A DNA stretch of 64,000 nt from Bicyclus anynana. Taxonomy: Eukaryota > Arthropoda > Insecta > Lepidoptera > Nymphalidae. The stretch covers positions 1,629,501-1,693,500 of the forward strand of contig NC_069088.1 of NCBI RefSeq assembly GCF_947172395.1. Direction: 5' to 3'. Below, piece by piece: positions 34,301 to 43,700 of the stretch. Position 1 is the first letter of the stretch. Each line of letters starts with the position of its first letter. Made by a program: the position numbers and the translations under genes. Under the pieces are notes generated by a model. That model saw nothing but the letters and a program-made list of their open reading frames with translations, searched no databases and was not told where the DNA came from.

Positions 34301-37081
34301 TCACTGGTGTCCCTTCTTCGGGGAGACTTCTCGCTTTCGAGCTTTATCAACTACATGCTCGACAGCGATGAAGGATGGTCTCATGTTGCCTCCTTTTTTG
34401 AGACCGTTATCGGTTTAAAGGAGGCATCAGAGCATCAGAGAGAGCGGGCGCCTGACGCTGACCCACTCCGCAGACGAAGGACGGGTGGTAGAAGGCGCCG
34501 ATATGCGCACCTTCTTCCACCCTTGTAGACACCAGTGAGTGCGACGACGAGTGCGTCGGGATGCGAAAGTGCCTGCTTCCGCGATCCTTTCGCATCCCAA
34601 TAGGACGCGGGTGGCTCCGCTGGGTTTTAGTGGGTATTCTGGTTCAGTGAGTCCCACATACCCGGCCGTAGAATGCGACTTTTGCCATTCTACGATCGGG
34701 ATGCGTAAAAGCATTTCCCAGCGATAAAAAAAAAAAAAAAAAAAAAATGGGTGCACTGGTTAAATTTGATGAGTTGCAAGTGAATATTGAGTGGTTTATT
34801 GAATATTACATAAAATGTAAAGACATTTTTAAGTTTCTGATTTATTAATAAAATCAGATTTTTAAAATACATACACATAACATAATTACTTTGTTATTAA
34901 TTTTTAAAATCCCAGTCAACATTTTGTAATTTGTCTATTACAAAATGTTGAATTAATAGTCATTTTAATACATAAATAATAAGACTGTATAATATGTTAA
35001 TGTACACTAATATATGGGGTTAGGTTAGATATGTCCATTGTAAACTCCATACTTTTCTACCTTCTCTTTATGACTAAATTGACAAAAACTAACAGACATA
35101 ACAACAAATATTTTTATCCATTAATATATGCAAATTCACCCTGTTACAAATATGTTTCAATATAAGATGAATATGACAAAGTAAACAATTACAACAACCA
35201 TGAAGTATGCCCAAATTAGTATCACCTTATCCAATGGTGATTTTACTTTATGTATACTCACTTAGCAGACTCCCTGCCAGCGTTGAAAAGAAAAGAGAAA
35301 ATTATTAGGGCAACATGATATAAATATTTGTTTATAGGTAAAAAATAAATAGCGGATATTTTATTATTCCCAGAAATAATAATAATTATATTTAAATACA
35401 CAATGTAACTAGCAGAGCCCGGCAGTTAACCCCATAAATAAAATATAGCCTCTAATCTGTGAATTATTCAAAATTACATTCTTTGTTGGTTGTATGTACT
35501 TTGTAGATGAATTTCTTCAAAGTACATAATATCTAAATTGATTTTGTAATTAGCCTATTTTAAGAAATAATTAAAAACTTTTACTTCAATTTACCTTTGA
35601 GCCTATACTCACAAATAATGTGGCTTACTAATGGTAATCAAATTTTAGGTGATCCAGAGATTACCCATACAATAACACAACCTTTGCCTCTATAATATTG
35701 GTATAGCTTAGAACCACATACATGTTGTATGGGTATCATTAATTTTGTAAAATCTACATACTACATAATTTTGAATTTAAAATGTGGAAAAGCATGCAAG
35801 TAAAAATTATATCAAGTGGACTCAGCTTAACTACAGGCAGATTTACATTTAATAGATTGGAAGAAGAAGAAGAGTTTTGTCCACCTGGCCGCCAACTTCA
35901 ATTTGAGGAGGGCAACCAAATTATTTTTTCATTCTTTACAAGTTGGCCCTTGACTACAATCTTACCTCATGGTAAGTGATGATTAATTGGCATGTGCAAA
36001 GGCCAATCACATAGCCAAGTGCAGAAATGGCCCAGAAAGCAGAAGTGATTTATAATGCAGTCTAAGATGGAAGCAGGTTGACTTGGTAGGAGTAGGATGA
36101 AAATCCACACCTCTTTCAGTTTTATACAATGTCATATGGGAATGCGGCCTATCATTGCCAGTAGGGCTTTTGTCATAAGCCATAATAGCCACAGCCAAAG
36201 CCTCCCACAAGCCAGACAGGAACCAATTACCAGTCTTGAAATGTTACCTGTTAGCAGCTTTGGTCTTGCCAATTTGCTCCTCGTGAGTCTTGTACCAGTC
36301 TTCCAGCTCTTTCTTGGCCACCTTCAACATTTCCTGTTTCTTTCTTTCCTCCTCTTCATCTGCAATATTACGTAATATTCACTATTAGCAAGAAACTAGA
36401 AAACTTTCTAAATTAATGGGAATGTTTTCAGTTAATGTGCTGCAAATTATAAAGATATATATTTGTTCCCAAAAACATTTTCTTAATATTTAAGCAAAAG
36501 TTGATAAATTTCCTAGAGCAAGTTGCCCAGTTTACAAAGAAACGCCCACTTATGCTATGTAGTGTTGAAAGGTTAATAAGTTAGATCAAAACTGATTAAT
36601 TGCGTGTTGTATTACTACAGCCGTCTGTAAAGAGTACAGTACCTTTTTCTTCCAATCTCTTCTTTTGTTCTTCCCTCCACAGTTTGATCTTTTCTGGCTC
36701 CTCTCTCTCTTGCCTGAACACAGGAGCTACCGCAGGTGCGTGGGCAGGAGCTGGTGCAGGCGCTAGGTCATCATCCAGCAGGCCATTTGCTTCGAATGCA
36801 GCAGCACTTGGTACTTCTAAAATAATCCATTTATAATCATTTATAAACTTATGTAAGGTAAAAATATCACCTTAATTGAGAGTAAAAACAAAGTAAAGTA
36901 ATAAAAAATGAGAATTACCAACGAAATCATCGAATCCATTGGATGATAAAGTGCCTACAGGGGGCGGAGCACTGGTTTCCAAGTCATCCTCTAGACCAGC
37001 CAACTGGTTCTGTTCGCGAGCTAAGAAGTCCGCAGCGGGGTCCACCTCGGGCTGGACGAAGCTGTCGCCAAAATCATCCAT
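28321..37081 (-). CDS. Clc: Clathrin light chain
   Basis: Clathrin light chain binds the clathrin heavy-chain hub and regulates coat assembly and links to actin. There are five minus-strand exons: 37081-36919, 36816-36643, 36359-36248, 35273-35262 (12 nt) and 28513-28321. Phases 1, 1, 2, 2 close to 217 residues, close to the fly protein (about 219). Exon 1 is acidic (MDDFGDSFVQPEVDPAADFL). Exon 2 holds a Pro/Ala-rich linker, then the start of the heavy-chain-binding helix (EPEKIKLWREEQKKRLEEK). Exon 3 continues it (ELEDWYKTHEEQIGKTKAAN). The last exon carries NEWARVSELCDFGPRRGRDV and LRSIVLQLKQ. The NPK motif of many light chains reads GPR here. Intron 4 is 6.7 kb and contains a whole R1-clade retrotransposon on the opposite strand. 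The gene is head-to-head with bmm. Confidence 0.95.
28938..28952 (+). repeat. Left target-site duplication of the R1-clade element
   Basis: atgggtgcactggtt occurs exactly here and directly after the poly(A) tail at 34747-34761. This marks the insertion boundaries. Confidence 0.95.
28953..29513 (+). promoter_or_regulatory. 5' UTR / internal promoter region of the R1-clade element
   Basis: A 561-bp leader before ORF1. It contains the tandem motif gcttagggtgcttagggtca (about 29060-29081). There are two short hairpins: ggccc...gggcc (29335-29350) and gccc...gggc (29421-29434). Non-LTR elements carry their promoter here; no specific promoter box can be proven from sequence. Confidence 0.55.
29514..31370 (+). 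CDS. R1-clade ORF1 protein (gag-like, zinc knuckles)
   Basis: This is the nucleic-acid-binding ORF1 protein of the retrotransposon, 618 residues. The N-terminal half is basic and then coiled-coil-like (about 170-220, rich in E/L/R). The middle is Ala/Pro/Thr-rich with a His run (five His, about residues 279-283). The C-terminal half has an RRM-like fold region, then three zinc knuckles from residue 527: CFRCMSMGHTGPVC and CFRCGGDGHKAAGC (both CX2CX4HX4C), then a third CX2CX8HX6C (CAVCADAG...NNC). The start ATG follows the 5' UTR directly; no in-frame stops or frameshifts occur. The last codons overlap the ORF2 start. Confidence 0.92.
   Translation: MADGQSSEMEVAPVRRSRRVVPGFRNLGPATRFSRREESVSPSSRDSSRSMTPVPRGTGIATARAELIAARKEAREEAFNQLLKDRIVRKEVTEPVLDPDEGMASGASCREDPAGLTSEELRALAGRSVAAIMQMASRSHNLKGTFVRRFKEAASELQQIVEALASRTEADETRGLRADNARLRTELESVKAELKAHRREFSEMRTAAKGAAAKNMEAPPLGADLIEELKASIVASVGVMLDARFAGIEERLLPQKVIRPPLSSDSRRSGTSQTPASTHHHHHGAEASVASPGAPPATAGPSGATPVADSWATVVGRKAKKASRQATSTAATPAAAPKTSPAAATKKDERSLAPHKNAAVIITVTSDALKKGVTYAQVLELAEQKINLQDLGIGAGFKIRRAATGARLLELPQGQTQEQAEALAVRLQTALEGVAEVNRPTKTVTLKVTGLDDSATAEKIATAVAQAGGCLQTAVKVSEVQPGLRGVGSAIVYCPVDAAKKVCDSGRLLVGWSSAGVRALEQRPLRCFRCMSMGHTGPVCPSKKDRSRLCFRCGGDGHKAAGCVGTMRCAVCADAGLSSGHIMGSNNCCPPSVKGVNGIQSQASERQSPAQEDANMSS
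31367..34528 (+). CDS. R1-clade ORF2 protein (endonuclease/reverse transcriptase)
   Basis: This 1053-residue polyprotein carries out target-primed reverse transcription. The N-terminal APE-like endonuclease (about 1-225) shows LQTNINHCAGAQDLL, LVLGDFNAKSQAWGS and LSDHNYIRF. The reverse transcriptase (about 440-760) shows KKTAPGPDGIPG, AYRPIVLLNEVGKLFEKI, LNGVPQGSVLGPILWN and the catalytic YADD at 665-668. A C-terminal zinc motif CX2CX8HX4C follows (C953, C956, H965, C970). It begins at the ATGA overlap with ORF1, so it is probably translated by reinitiation or coupling. All motifs are intact. The similarity to R1-clade ORF2 is clear; I did not identify a named family. Confidence 0.93.
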   Translation: MNQTQNISVLQTNINHCAGAQDLLLQSIAQWQIDLAVACEPYFVPSQANWVGDTDDLVVVVSANSAGPSLSAVERGPGYAVARWGEYIIVGVYFSPNRPLAEFEAFLDSVSEAVRRHNVGRTLVLGDFNAKSQAWGSPATDARGRAVQVWAVHQGLNLLNRGTTYTCVREEGGSIVDLSFATPLVADRVTGWKVWDWVETLSDHNYIRFKVSAPGVTPIVPSRGSNCFPRWCLSQVDRELAREAAIVQRWSSLTFDRDTSVDTLVNRLHEDLTVVCDSSMPRARRWHRRRCVYWWSEEIADLRTASHRARRAYVRCRRRNGLDMVLEEQLREVYRQAKKALQIAIRSSKEQAREELLEGLNRDPWGRPYRVARGKLRNQGPPVTQTLQPEFLRRVVDELFPDSRGHIPPTMSSSVTIEDNGYVPLVTEEEMDVALERLRSKKTAPGPDGIPGRVIFITREFLEGRLRELFNQCLRTGQFPESWKEGLLCLIRKEGRPLDTPAAYRPIVLLNEVGKLFEKIIADRLVEHLETVGPGLSAAQFGFRAGRSTLDALESLKALTDDAVARGDVVLAVSLDVTNAFNSLPSETLLEALRYHRVPPYLGRLLESYLQDRWIAWMGRDGRRTRRQVLNGVPQGSVLGPILWNIGFDWLLRTPLLPRMRVFCYADDTLVTACGSNYGEASLLATVATSLVVRRIQMLGLRVSASKTEALLFHGPRRGPPRGAYIRVQDERVELKAHMKYLGLILDGRWTFHRHFELLGPRLVGAAAALGRLLPNVGGPASACRRLYMGIVRSMALYGAPIWVQALSAQNLALLRRPQRVITVRAIRGYRTVSWTVSTLLAGDPPWELQAEILAQVYRYRSSLRARGERPGPDEVNRLRTLGSEALVRRWKEDLESPVAGIWTVEGLRPHLERWLKRRHGALSYRLVQVLTGHGCFGKYLHKIARREVTPVCHECGAPEDTARHTLAECVAWAPQRHSLVSLLRGDFSLSSFINYMLDSDEGWSHVASFFETVIGLKEASEHQRERAPDADPLRRRRTGGRRRRYAHLLPPL
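34529..34746 (+). other. 3' UTR and poly(A) tail of the R1-clade element
   Basis: About 200 bp of 3' UTR followed by a run of A from about 34726. The UTR includes the inverted pair gtagaatgcgact...attctac around 34669-34694, a possible RT-recognition hairpin. Confidence 0.8.
34747..34761 (+). repeat. Right target-site duplication of the R1-clade element
   Basis: An exact second copy of atgggtgcactggtt, directly after the A-tail. Confidence 0.95.
34916..34951. repeat. 15-bp stem perfect hairpin in Clc intron 4
   Basis: Arms tcaacattttgtaat (34916-34930) and attacaaaatgttga (34937-34951) are exact complements with a 6-nt loop. It lies about 310 nt downstream of the 12-nt microexon in transcript direction. 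Confidence 0.85.
35262..35273 (-). other. Clc: 12-nt microexon of clathrin light chain
   Basis: Read on the minus strand the exon is ggagtctgctaa, after the acceptor aacgctggcag and before the donor gtgagt. It joins exon 3 (ending AAC AG) and exon 5 (starting G AAC), giving NR-ESAK-NAEKAL. Skipping it also keeps the frame (NR-NAEKAL), because both neighbours are in phase 2. It is therefore a possible cassette. The call rests on consensus splice sites and phase only. Confidence 0.7.
35935..36238 (-). mobile_element. SINE family A with internal insertion, beside Clc exon 3
   Basis: The reverse complement of family A (gttggcccttgactacaatc at the left, ggaaccaattaccagtcttg at the right). It is interrupted near 35979-36055 by about 75 bp not found in the other copies. 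The end nearest the gene lies about 10 bp from the exon 3 donor (GTAACA, 36247-36242). Confidence 0.7.
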
Positions 37082-37738
37082 GGTATTTGTAAAGTAAATT
37101 AAGTATTTCAAATTTTCTAAATTAACAAAGATGACAATGTCGACGTCGTATAAATAAACCATAGACAATTGTTATTTTTTTTATGATAAAGATACCACCA
37201 AAGAATATATACTCCAAGGAGAAGAGGAATCTACATACACGCCTAGTTCGGACTACTTTAGTATTTTAGTCGTTGGACGACTTACTAAGTTCTTTGTGTG
37301 ATTATAGTCTGTGCCCCATGCTGTAAAAATAAAAAAAGTAAAGAAAATATTACTTCTGACAAATATTACCTAATAATTGTGCACAAGTTTTTTGACGTCC
37401 CTTGCACTAAAGTGCGTCCTTTGTCTGTGGTGCTTCCTTGACGTCTTGTCGTCACTCGTCTTGCTCTTGTGTCAGCTGTTTATGTCATCAAATGTTGATG
37501 ATAAATAATTGTGGCTTCTCATCATAATTATTGTTTATTAATTTATTTATTAATGATACTTATTGCAAGTCGGACGTTCGGTGTTTTAAGACTGTGATAA
37601 TCGTTAATAAAGTACTGTTATTAAACACTTCTGTTATTTTCGTTGTGTGTATGTGTCTATAAGTGACAGTGTAGTGATTTATAATTTATACGAAGTATAT
37701 TGAATAATTTTCTGTTTAAGTCGTATGCGCACATAATA
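37082..37738. promoter_or_regulatory. Divergent intergenic region Clc/bmm
   Basis: 657 bp between the clathrin light chain start (minus) and the brummer start (plus). It should hold both promoters and 5' UTRs. A three-codon upstream ORF (ATG CGC ACA TAA, 37725-37736) sits 2 bp before the brummer ATG. Confidence 0.5.
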
Positions 37739-40700
37739 ATGAACTTATCGTTTGCTGGTTGTGGGTTTCTTGGTATTTACCATGTTGGTGTTGCAGTGTG
37801 TCTCAAAAAGTATGCACCTCAGTTGCTTATAGGAAACATATCTGGAGCCTCATTTGGGGCTCTCTCTGCGTGTTGTTTACTCTGTAACCTGCCAATTGGT
37901 AAGTAAAAAACATTAAATTACTTACATACTGTTTTTCAATTCCTTGACTATAAATTTATCTTTTAATTTTTAAAATTCATAGCTGTATTGGTCTATAAAT
38001 TGTTAACAACTAGTGTTGTTATAATCCATTATTAAGAAAATTATAAATTTACTAGCAGATTATTTCAGCCTGCAAAATTTGTCTTTCTGTTGTATAAACA
38101 GAATAATCTTTAATACTAAAATTGTTACAAATAGGATCATATGAAAGTAAAAATACTTTTTGATATAATCTCACACTTTGATTACTCGTAAACCCAACAC
38201 TTGGGTTGCATGTCCTGAGATCTAGTCAGAGTATGCTCAGAGGTTTTCTCTCTGCAACATAATGGACCTGGCAAACACACACACACAATGAATCTATGGA
38301 TTGCCAAGATAATGTAAAATTATATATATTATAAAAATACATTAAAATTGATCTAGCCATTAGAAAAGTGCAAGTACAATGCAGTGCCACAAGATTCCAA
38401 ATCTGATTGTAGATCTCGATGCCCAAAAAATGTCCTTTACAATCCTGACAATGACATAGTGAACAATAATGCTTCTTAGGCAAGACAAACACAAGCTACA
38501 CAGCATCTTGGCGTCATATCTGATGTCACCCAGAAGTAGGCTTTTTAAATCACAATTATGGGGGCGCCCAGACTGATACATTCAGGCTAAAACACTTCCC
38601 AAACTGCTCCTTAAACCAAGGTCTGAGTCTCAGGGTAGTAGACGCCCTTAGGGAGTTATTCCGTTCTGCCCACCTACTCTGCTTCTGCCTTCGGGTCCCA
38701 TCCGGCGATGCTTGTCTTGTGCTCACCCAAACCCCCAGTGACGCCACTGAGGTCTTATTAAGGAGCCTATGGAACTTACACAATCAGAAAAAAAGACACA
38801 AAATTAGATATAAATTTTATTAATCTTATCCCACTTAAGTGGGGTATTCGTCATATAATATTTATTTGAATTTTGAATTTACAAATATCTGGCTATAAAA
38901 ATTGAATAAATATCTTAGTTATATTTATTTGTGTGTAAATTACAAATTATAGCATTATTATATATATTCTAATATAAAGCATTTACATTTTCCATAAATA
39001 GAAAGAAAGTAGGAATATTGGTATTTATTTACCCAGATTTTTGTTCCCCTCCAACTGGGAATAAAGACTAGGTAGAAGGGAATAAACCCTTGACTTTATA
39101 TTAGGAGTAGGTATAACAATAGCCTAATGGGAGGAGATTCTACCTATGACCTTTGACTCTGACCACTCAATCATGAGCTATTGAGATTAATTGATAGTTG
39201 AGTAGACTAGGCTTGAGGCTGTTGTTATTGTTGTGAGTAGTTAATGCTGTTCTCAAATAGTTTTGTTGATAAAAGTGTTTCTATTTTATTGACATTATCT
39301 TGTAATATTGATTATTGTGTCATTTCTAATACAGATTCATATTGTGGCTTCGTTTTCGTTTTTAACTGTCTTTCAAAATAAACGAAGTTGTTATTTTTAG
39401 CTTAGATTTACTCTATAGATTTTGTGTATTGTTATGAGGTTTTTAATCATAATAAAACAGCTTTAATATAATTAATTTACATCATAAACACAAACATAGT
39501 GTCTTTAAACAGGATTATTTTTATAACCTTCAATTAATTTTTTAACTAAAAAAGTAATTTAAGGATTAACCTTGAAATACCCACTGAAATAAATCAGCAT
39601 TACACAAATGTTACAACTTAGACAATTTCAGAAATATATTCATAAGACATCAAAAACATCTGGCATGACTTGGGTTAAACTAAACCATTATTTTTTTTTC
39701 TTATTAGGTTAATGTATTACATTTTTATTTTTAGGTGATATCACAAGTGATGTCCTGAGGATAGTTGGAGAGGCGAGGGCTGGGTCCCTTGGACCTTTTA
39801 GTCCCTCTTTTAGTATACAAAACCTCCTTTTGGAGGGTATGCAGAATCACATTCCCCACAATGCACATGAGATTGTCAGTGGGAAGCTACATATATCTTT
39901 AACGAGGGTCTATGATGGCAATAATGTTATTGTATCTGAGTTCCCGACTAGAGAAGATTTGTTACAAGTGAGTTTATTTTTTAAACATTTTGGATAGAGT
40001 CTATGTAGCCAGATATACCTCATTTAAGAAGGCTGAGAGTTTGTCAACCTATACCTACCTCCTACCATTGGTAGCCTACTGCCTACCATCGGTAAATATG
40101 GTAGCCAATTGTGAAGTTTAAAATGTTGTGGCATTGGAAATAGCATGTTTCAAGAGTCCAGACCTTGAAAGGTCGAAGTAAAGTGTATTTTTTAAAATAT
40201 TTTCCTTGATCACTGAGCTTCACAACAAGCCTTGGAAAAACGATTTTATTATGAGATCTTTGAAGGTTTCTAGCGAGGGGTTGCCGAGAGCATAACGACC
40301 TGGCGACTGGTGACATGATTCCTCATGAATTAAATTTTATATTTAATTCTCTTAATTGAGAAGCCCTGAAACTTCCTTCCTTCCAATGCTACCTCAGTCC
40401 AAAGTCTGTTGTTGGCTACTACGAGTATGTACAATCCACAATTAATTGTATTCAAGCACAATTACTATTGCAGCTATGTAGCGTATCCATAGTAACATTT
40501 AGGTTGTAGCTTATCCATAAGTTAACAACGCAATTGTAAGCTACAAACTAAATATTACTATGGATACACTACACTATACTTGTCTATGGTAGGTAGCATA
40601 TGGACGACAAAATTTTAGTTGTCCTTAAATTGGTAGGCCCTTTGGAATGTGTATGAAACAAAATGATATGAAATGTGTATTATACCAGATGTCTATCTTG

Positions 40701-43700
40701 TAGGCTCTACTAGCGTCATGTTTCGTCCCAGTGTTCTCTGGAATGTTGCCGCCGCGGTTCCACGGCATAAGGTACATGGACGGCGGTTTCAGCGACAATT
40801 TGCCGGTGTTGGATGAGAACACCATCACAGTGAGCCCGTTCTGCGGCGAAAGCGACATATGCCCCAGAGACGTCAGCTCACAACTGTTTCACGTGAGTCA
40901 TCTATACTTATAATAAATCTGTAGAGAGGGCTATTCTGTACATGAAATATATTTCAAAATAACTATCAGGGGGCGATTAGTTATCGATACTGATGCCGAA
41001 ATGCAATCAGTAAAATTTTTGTCTTTCTGTCTGTCTGTCTAGCCAAGCGTAATTTCTCATGAGGATATGGTGAATTTTTCATAAAAAATACACTATCATT
41101 CACACACACGCTCTGATATTTTTAAAATATTGCTATTACACAAAGTACCTAACTCTACATATTGTTTTCTTCTATTTTGAGTCATTGTCATTATAAAACC
41201 GGAAGTAGTAAGTATAAAGATGTAGGTAAATGAAACAGTCCGCCGGCGCCAAGGTCGGTCGCGGTTAGCTTCAAAGATAATAGAAACTCTTGAGTTACAT
41301 AATGACAGAACACATTTTTCTTTGTACGTAATAATGTACGTAAATTTATCGAATGCGATATGGAAATATTAATTCAGCTAAAGGATATCATATTATGGAC
41401 ATGCATATGAATCATAATGCGGTCTTATCATTAACTGCGATCTCCTTCAGAAAACTGCAGTGAAAAATTTTAGTTAAGTTAAACTACTCTAGTACCTAGA
41501 TAATTGTTTCGTTGGTCCACTGTGGAGGTCCGGGGTTCAGATCCTGGGCCAAATCTAAAGGGCCCTGTATGGGTTCGAAACTAGTCGGGCATACTCCGAC
41601 CTAATATCACGTGAGTTTTAGCCGTGTTTTATAATCAATTAATATGAATAACACTCACGATAGTTTAAATTGTAAAACCTTAGTTGAGTAAAGTTAATTT
41701 TTAAAAAAATATCGAAAACAGGTGAATATAGCCAACACCAGCATAGAGCTTTCGAGGCAGAACATAAACCGGTTCGCGCGGATCCTGTTCCCGCCCAAGC
41801 CGGAGGTACTCAGCAACATGTGCAAGCAGGGCTTCGACGACGCGTTGCGCTATCTGCACAGCAATAAACTGATCTCGTGTACCAGGTACGTCATACCTCT
41901 TTTTTTTTAATTCTTTGGCAAGTTTTTTTTTTTAAAGAATATCCTACTTCCTACATAATATTATAAACACGAAAGTTTGTATGGATGTTTTAATGTATGT
42001 TTGGATGTTTGTTACTCTTTAACGCCGCTACTACTGAAGCGATTTGGCTAAATTTTGGAATGGAAATGAATTTTACTCTGGATTAACACATAGGCTACTT
42101 TTTATCCCGAAAAAATCCATGGTTTCCCAAGATTTGCGAAAACTGATGATTTTAATGATATGAATGTTTGTTACTCTTTCACGCCTCGACTACTTAACCG
42201 AATTAGCTGAAATTTGGTATTTAGATATATTATAGCCTGGATTAACACATGGGCTACTTTTTATTCCGGAAAAATCCATGGTTTCCGAGGGATTTGTGAA
42301 AAACTAAATTCCACGCGGACCAAGTCGCGGGCGTCCGCTAGTTTGCCTTATTTTTTAAATATGACCAATATTCCCATTCCCCTCCAACTAGTCGGGAAAG
42401 GCTGTATTAGGGGGTGGATGAGTCCGATCGCTCTTACCGTTGAGGCTCAAAGTTAGCCCTTGACTGCGATCTCACGTTATGTTAAGTGACGATGCAGTCT
42501 AGATGGAAGCAAGTTTACATGGAAGAGGTACAGGTTTTATCCATACCTACCTCGGACGTATCTGCGCGGCTTCGTACCGGTACACTCAATCTCTTGGATT
42601 GTACGTCTTTGTACGTAGCGTAATTTGTAACCCCACAATTGCAGTGTGAAAACTGGTAATCTTTACGCAACCTTTAGGTTTTGAGTATATTCTTTTAACT
42701 AGTATTTTTAATTAACTAATGAAGGAAGTAGATTAAATAAACTTAATAAAAAAAACAATCATTAATTATACGACCGCAATTTTTTATAGGCAACCATAAT
42801 TGCAATGTGAATATTTTCCATCATTTATTTCTTATTCCAAATAAATAACAGATGAGGGTATATGAGGGTATTTATTTGTTATGCCGGATGTTGTATTATT
42901 ATAGGCGATAGTTTTTAACCATTCCATCTGATGATAAGTGAAAACTATATCATACTATTATTATCAAGGTTCAAAGTCATATGCCATTTTAAGCTTTGCT
43001 TAAACTCAAGCTTAATATCTCTGATGTATGATGTAGGTATCACTTTTGTTGATAAGTGCAAAACGCGAGGCAAGTTCTTTAAAAAAAATCTCTATAGGTG
43101 TCTGGAGGTGCAGACAACGTTCAGATTGCAAGATGTCCTAGACGACAGCGCGTACGAATACGATCCAGAGTGTGAACAGTGCAAGACGCATAGAGAGGTA
43201 TGTGAGATCGACACATCACAATCTATATCTATATACCAAAAATAAATATTTAATAAAAGAACCTTTACAATTTACACAATTGCTTCTCAGCCGTATTTTG
43301 CCCTAAACTCTCCCTATGAGAACAAAAATGTTTGTAAATTAAGCCTAATTGAAATAAATTAATTTTAACTTCGACTTTTATCTCAAAATTAAATTAAAAG
43401 TTATTAGTTATTAGATCACGTGTAAGGCAAGAAAATTTCACTTAAAAACTGACCAATTTTGCTTTGACAGTTTTAGAATTATTGGTAAAAAAAATTATAC
43501 CTAAAGTCCTTTAAATATAGTCCGATATTCAATATAATCCCAAATTTAGTGCAAATTCAACCTTAAAGTTTGAGTTTAAGGTTGAGTTTGCAAATGCGAC
43601 TACTTAGTAGACACCCAATTCAGGATGCGAAGAAGTTGTGTTTGGCACTCATTAAGTGGGGACGTTTTTTGGTCGCAGATTGTGCATCCACTTTTTAATA

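Larger units (their letters stand above)
28953..34746 (+). mobile_element. Full-length R1-clade non-LTR retrotransposon
   Basis: A 5.8-kb element flanked by identical 15-bp target duplications. It consists of a 5' UTR (28953-29513), ORF1 (gag-like), ORF2 (endonuclease plus reverse transcriptase), a 3' UTR and a run of about 20 A. ORF1 and ORF2 overlap by ATGA. The APE-type endonuclease, the absence of an RNase H domain after the RT and a C-terminal CCHC motif place it in the R1 clade. It lies antisense in clathrin light chain intron 4, not in rDNA or telomeric repeats, so it is not a copy at the classical R1/TRAS/SART targets. Open ORFs and an exact target duplication suggest a recent insertion. 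Confidence 0.93.

Noticed and set aside
38230..38790. A minus-strand gene in brummer intron 1
   Set aside because: The frames are short and broken, with no splice pattern or recognisable domain. Reported only as a possible degenerate repeat.
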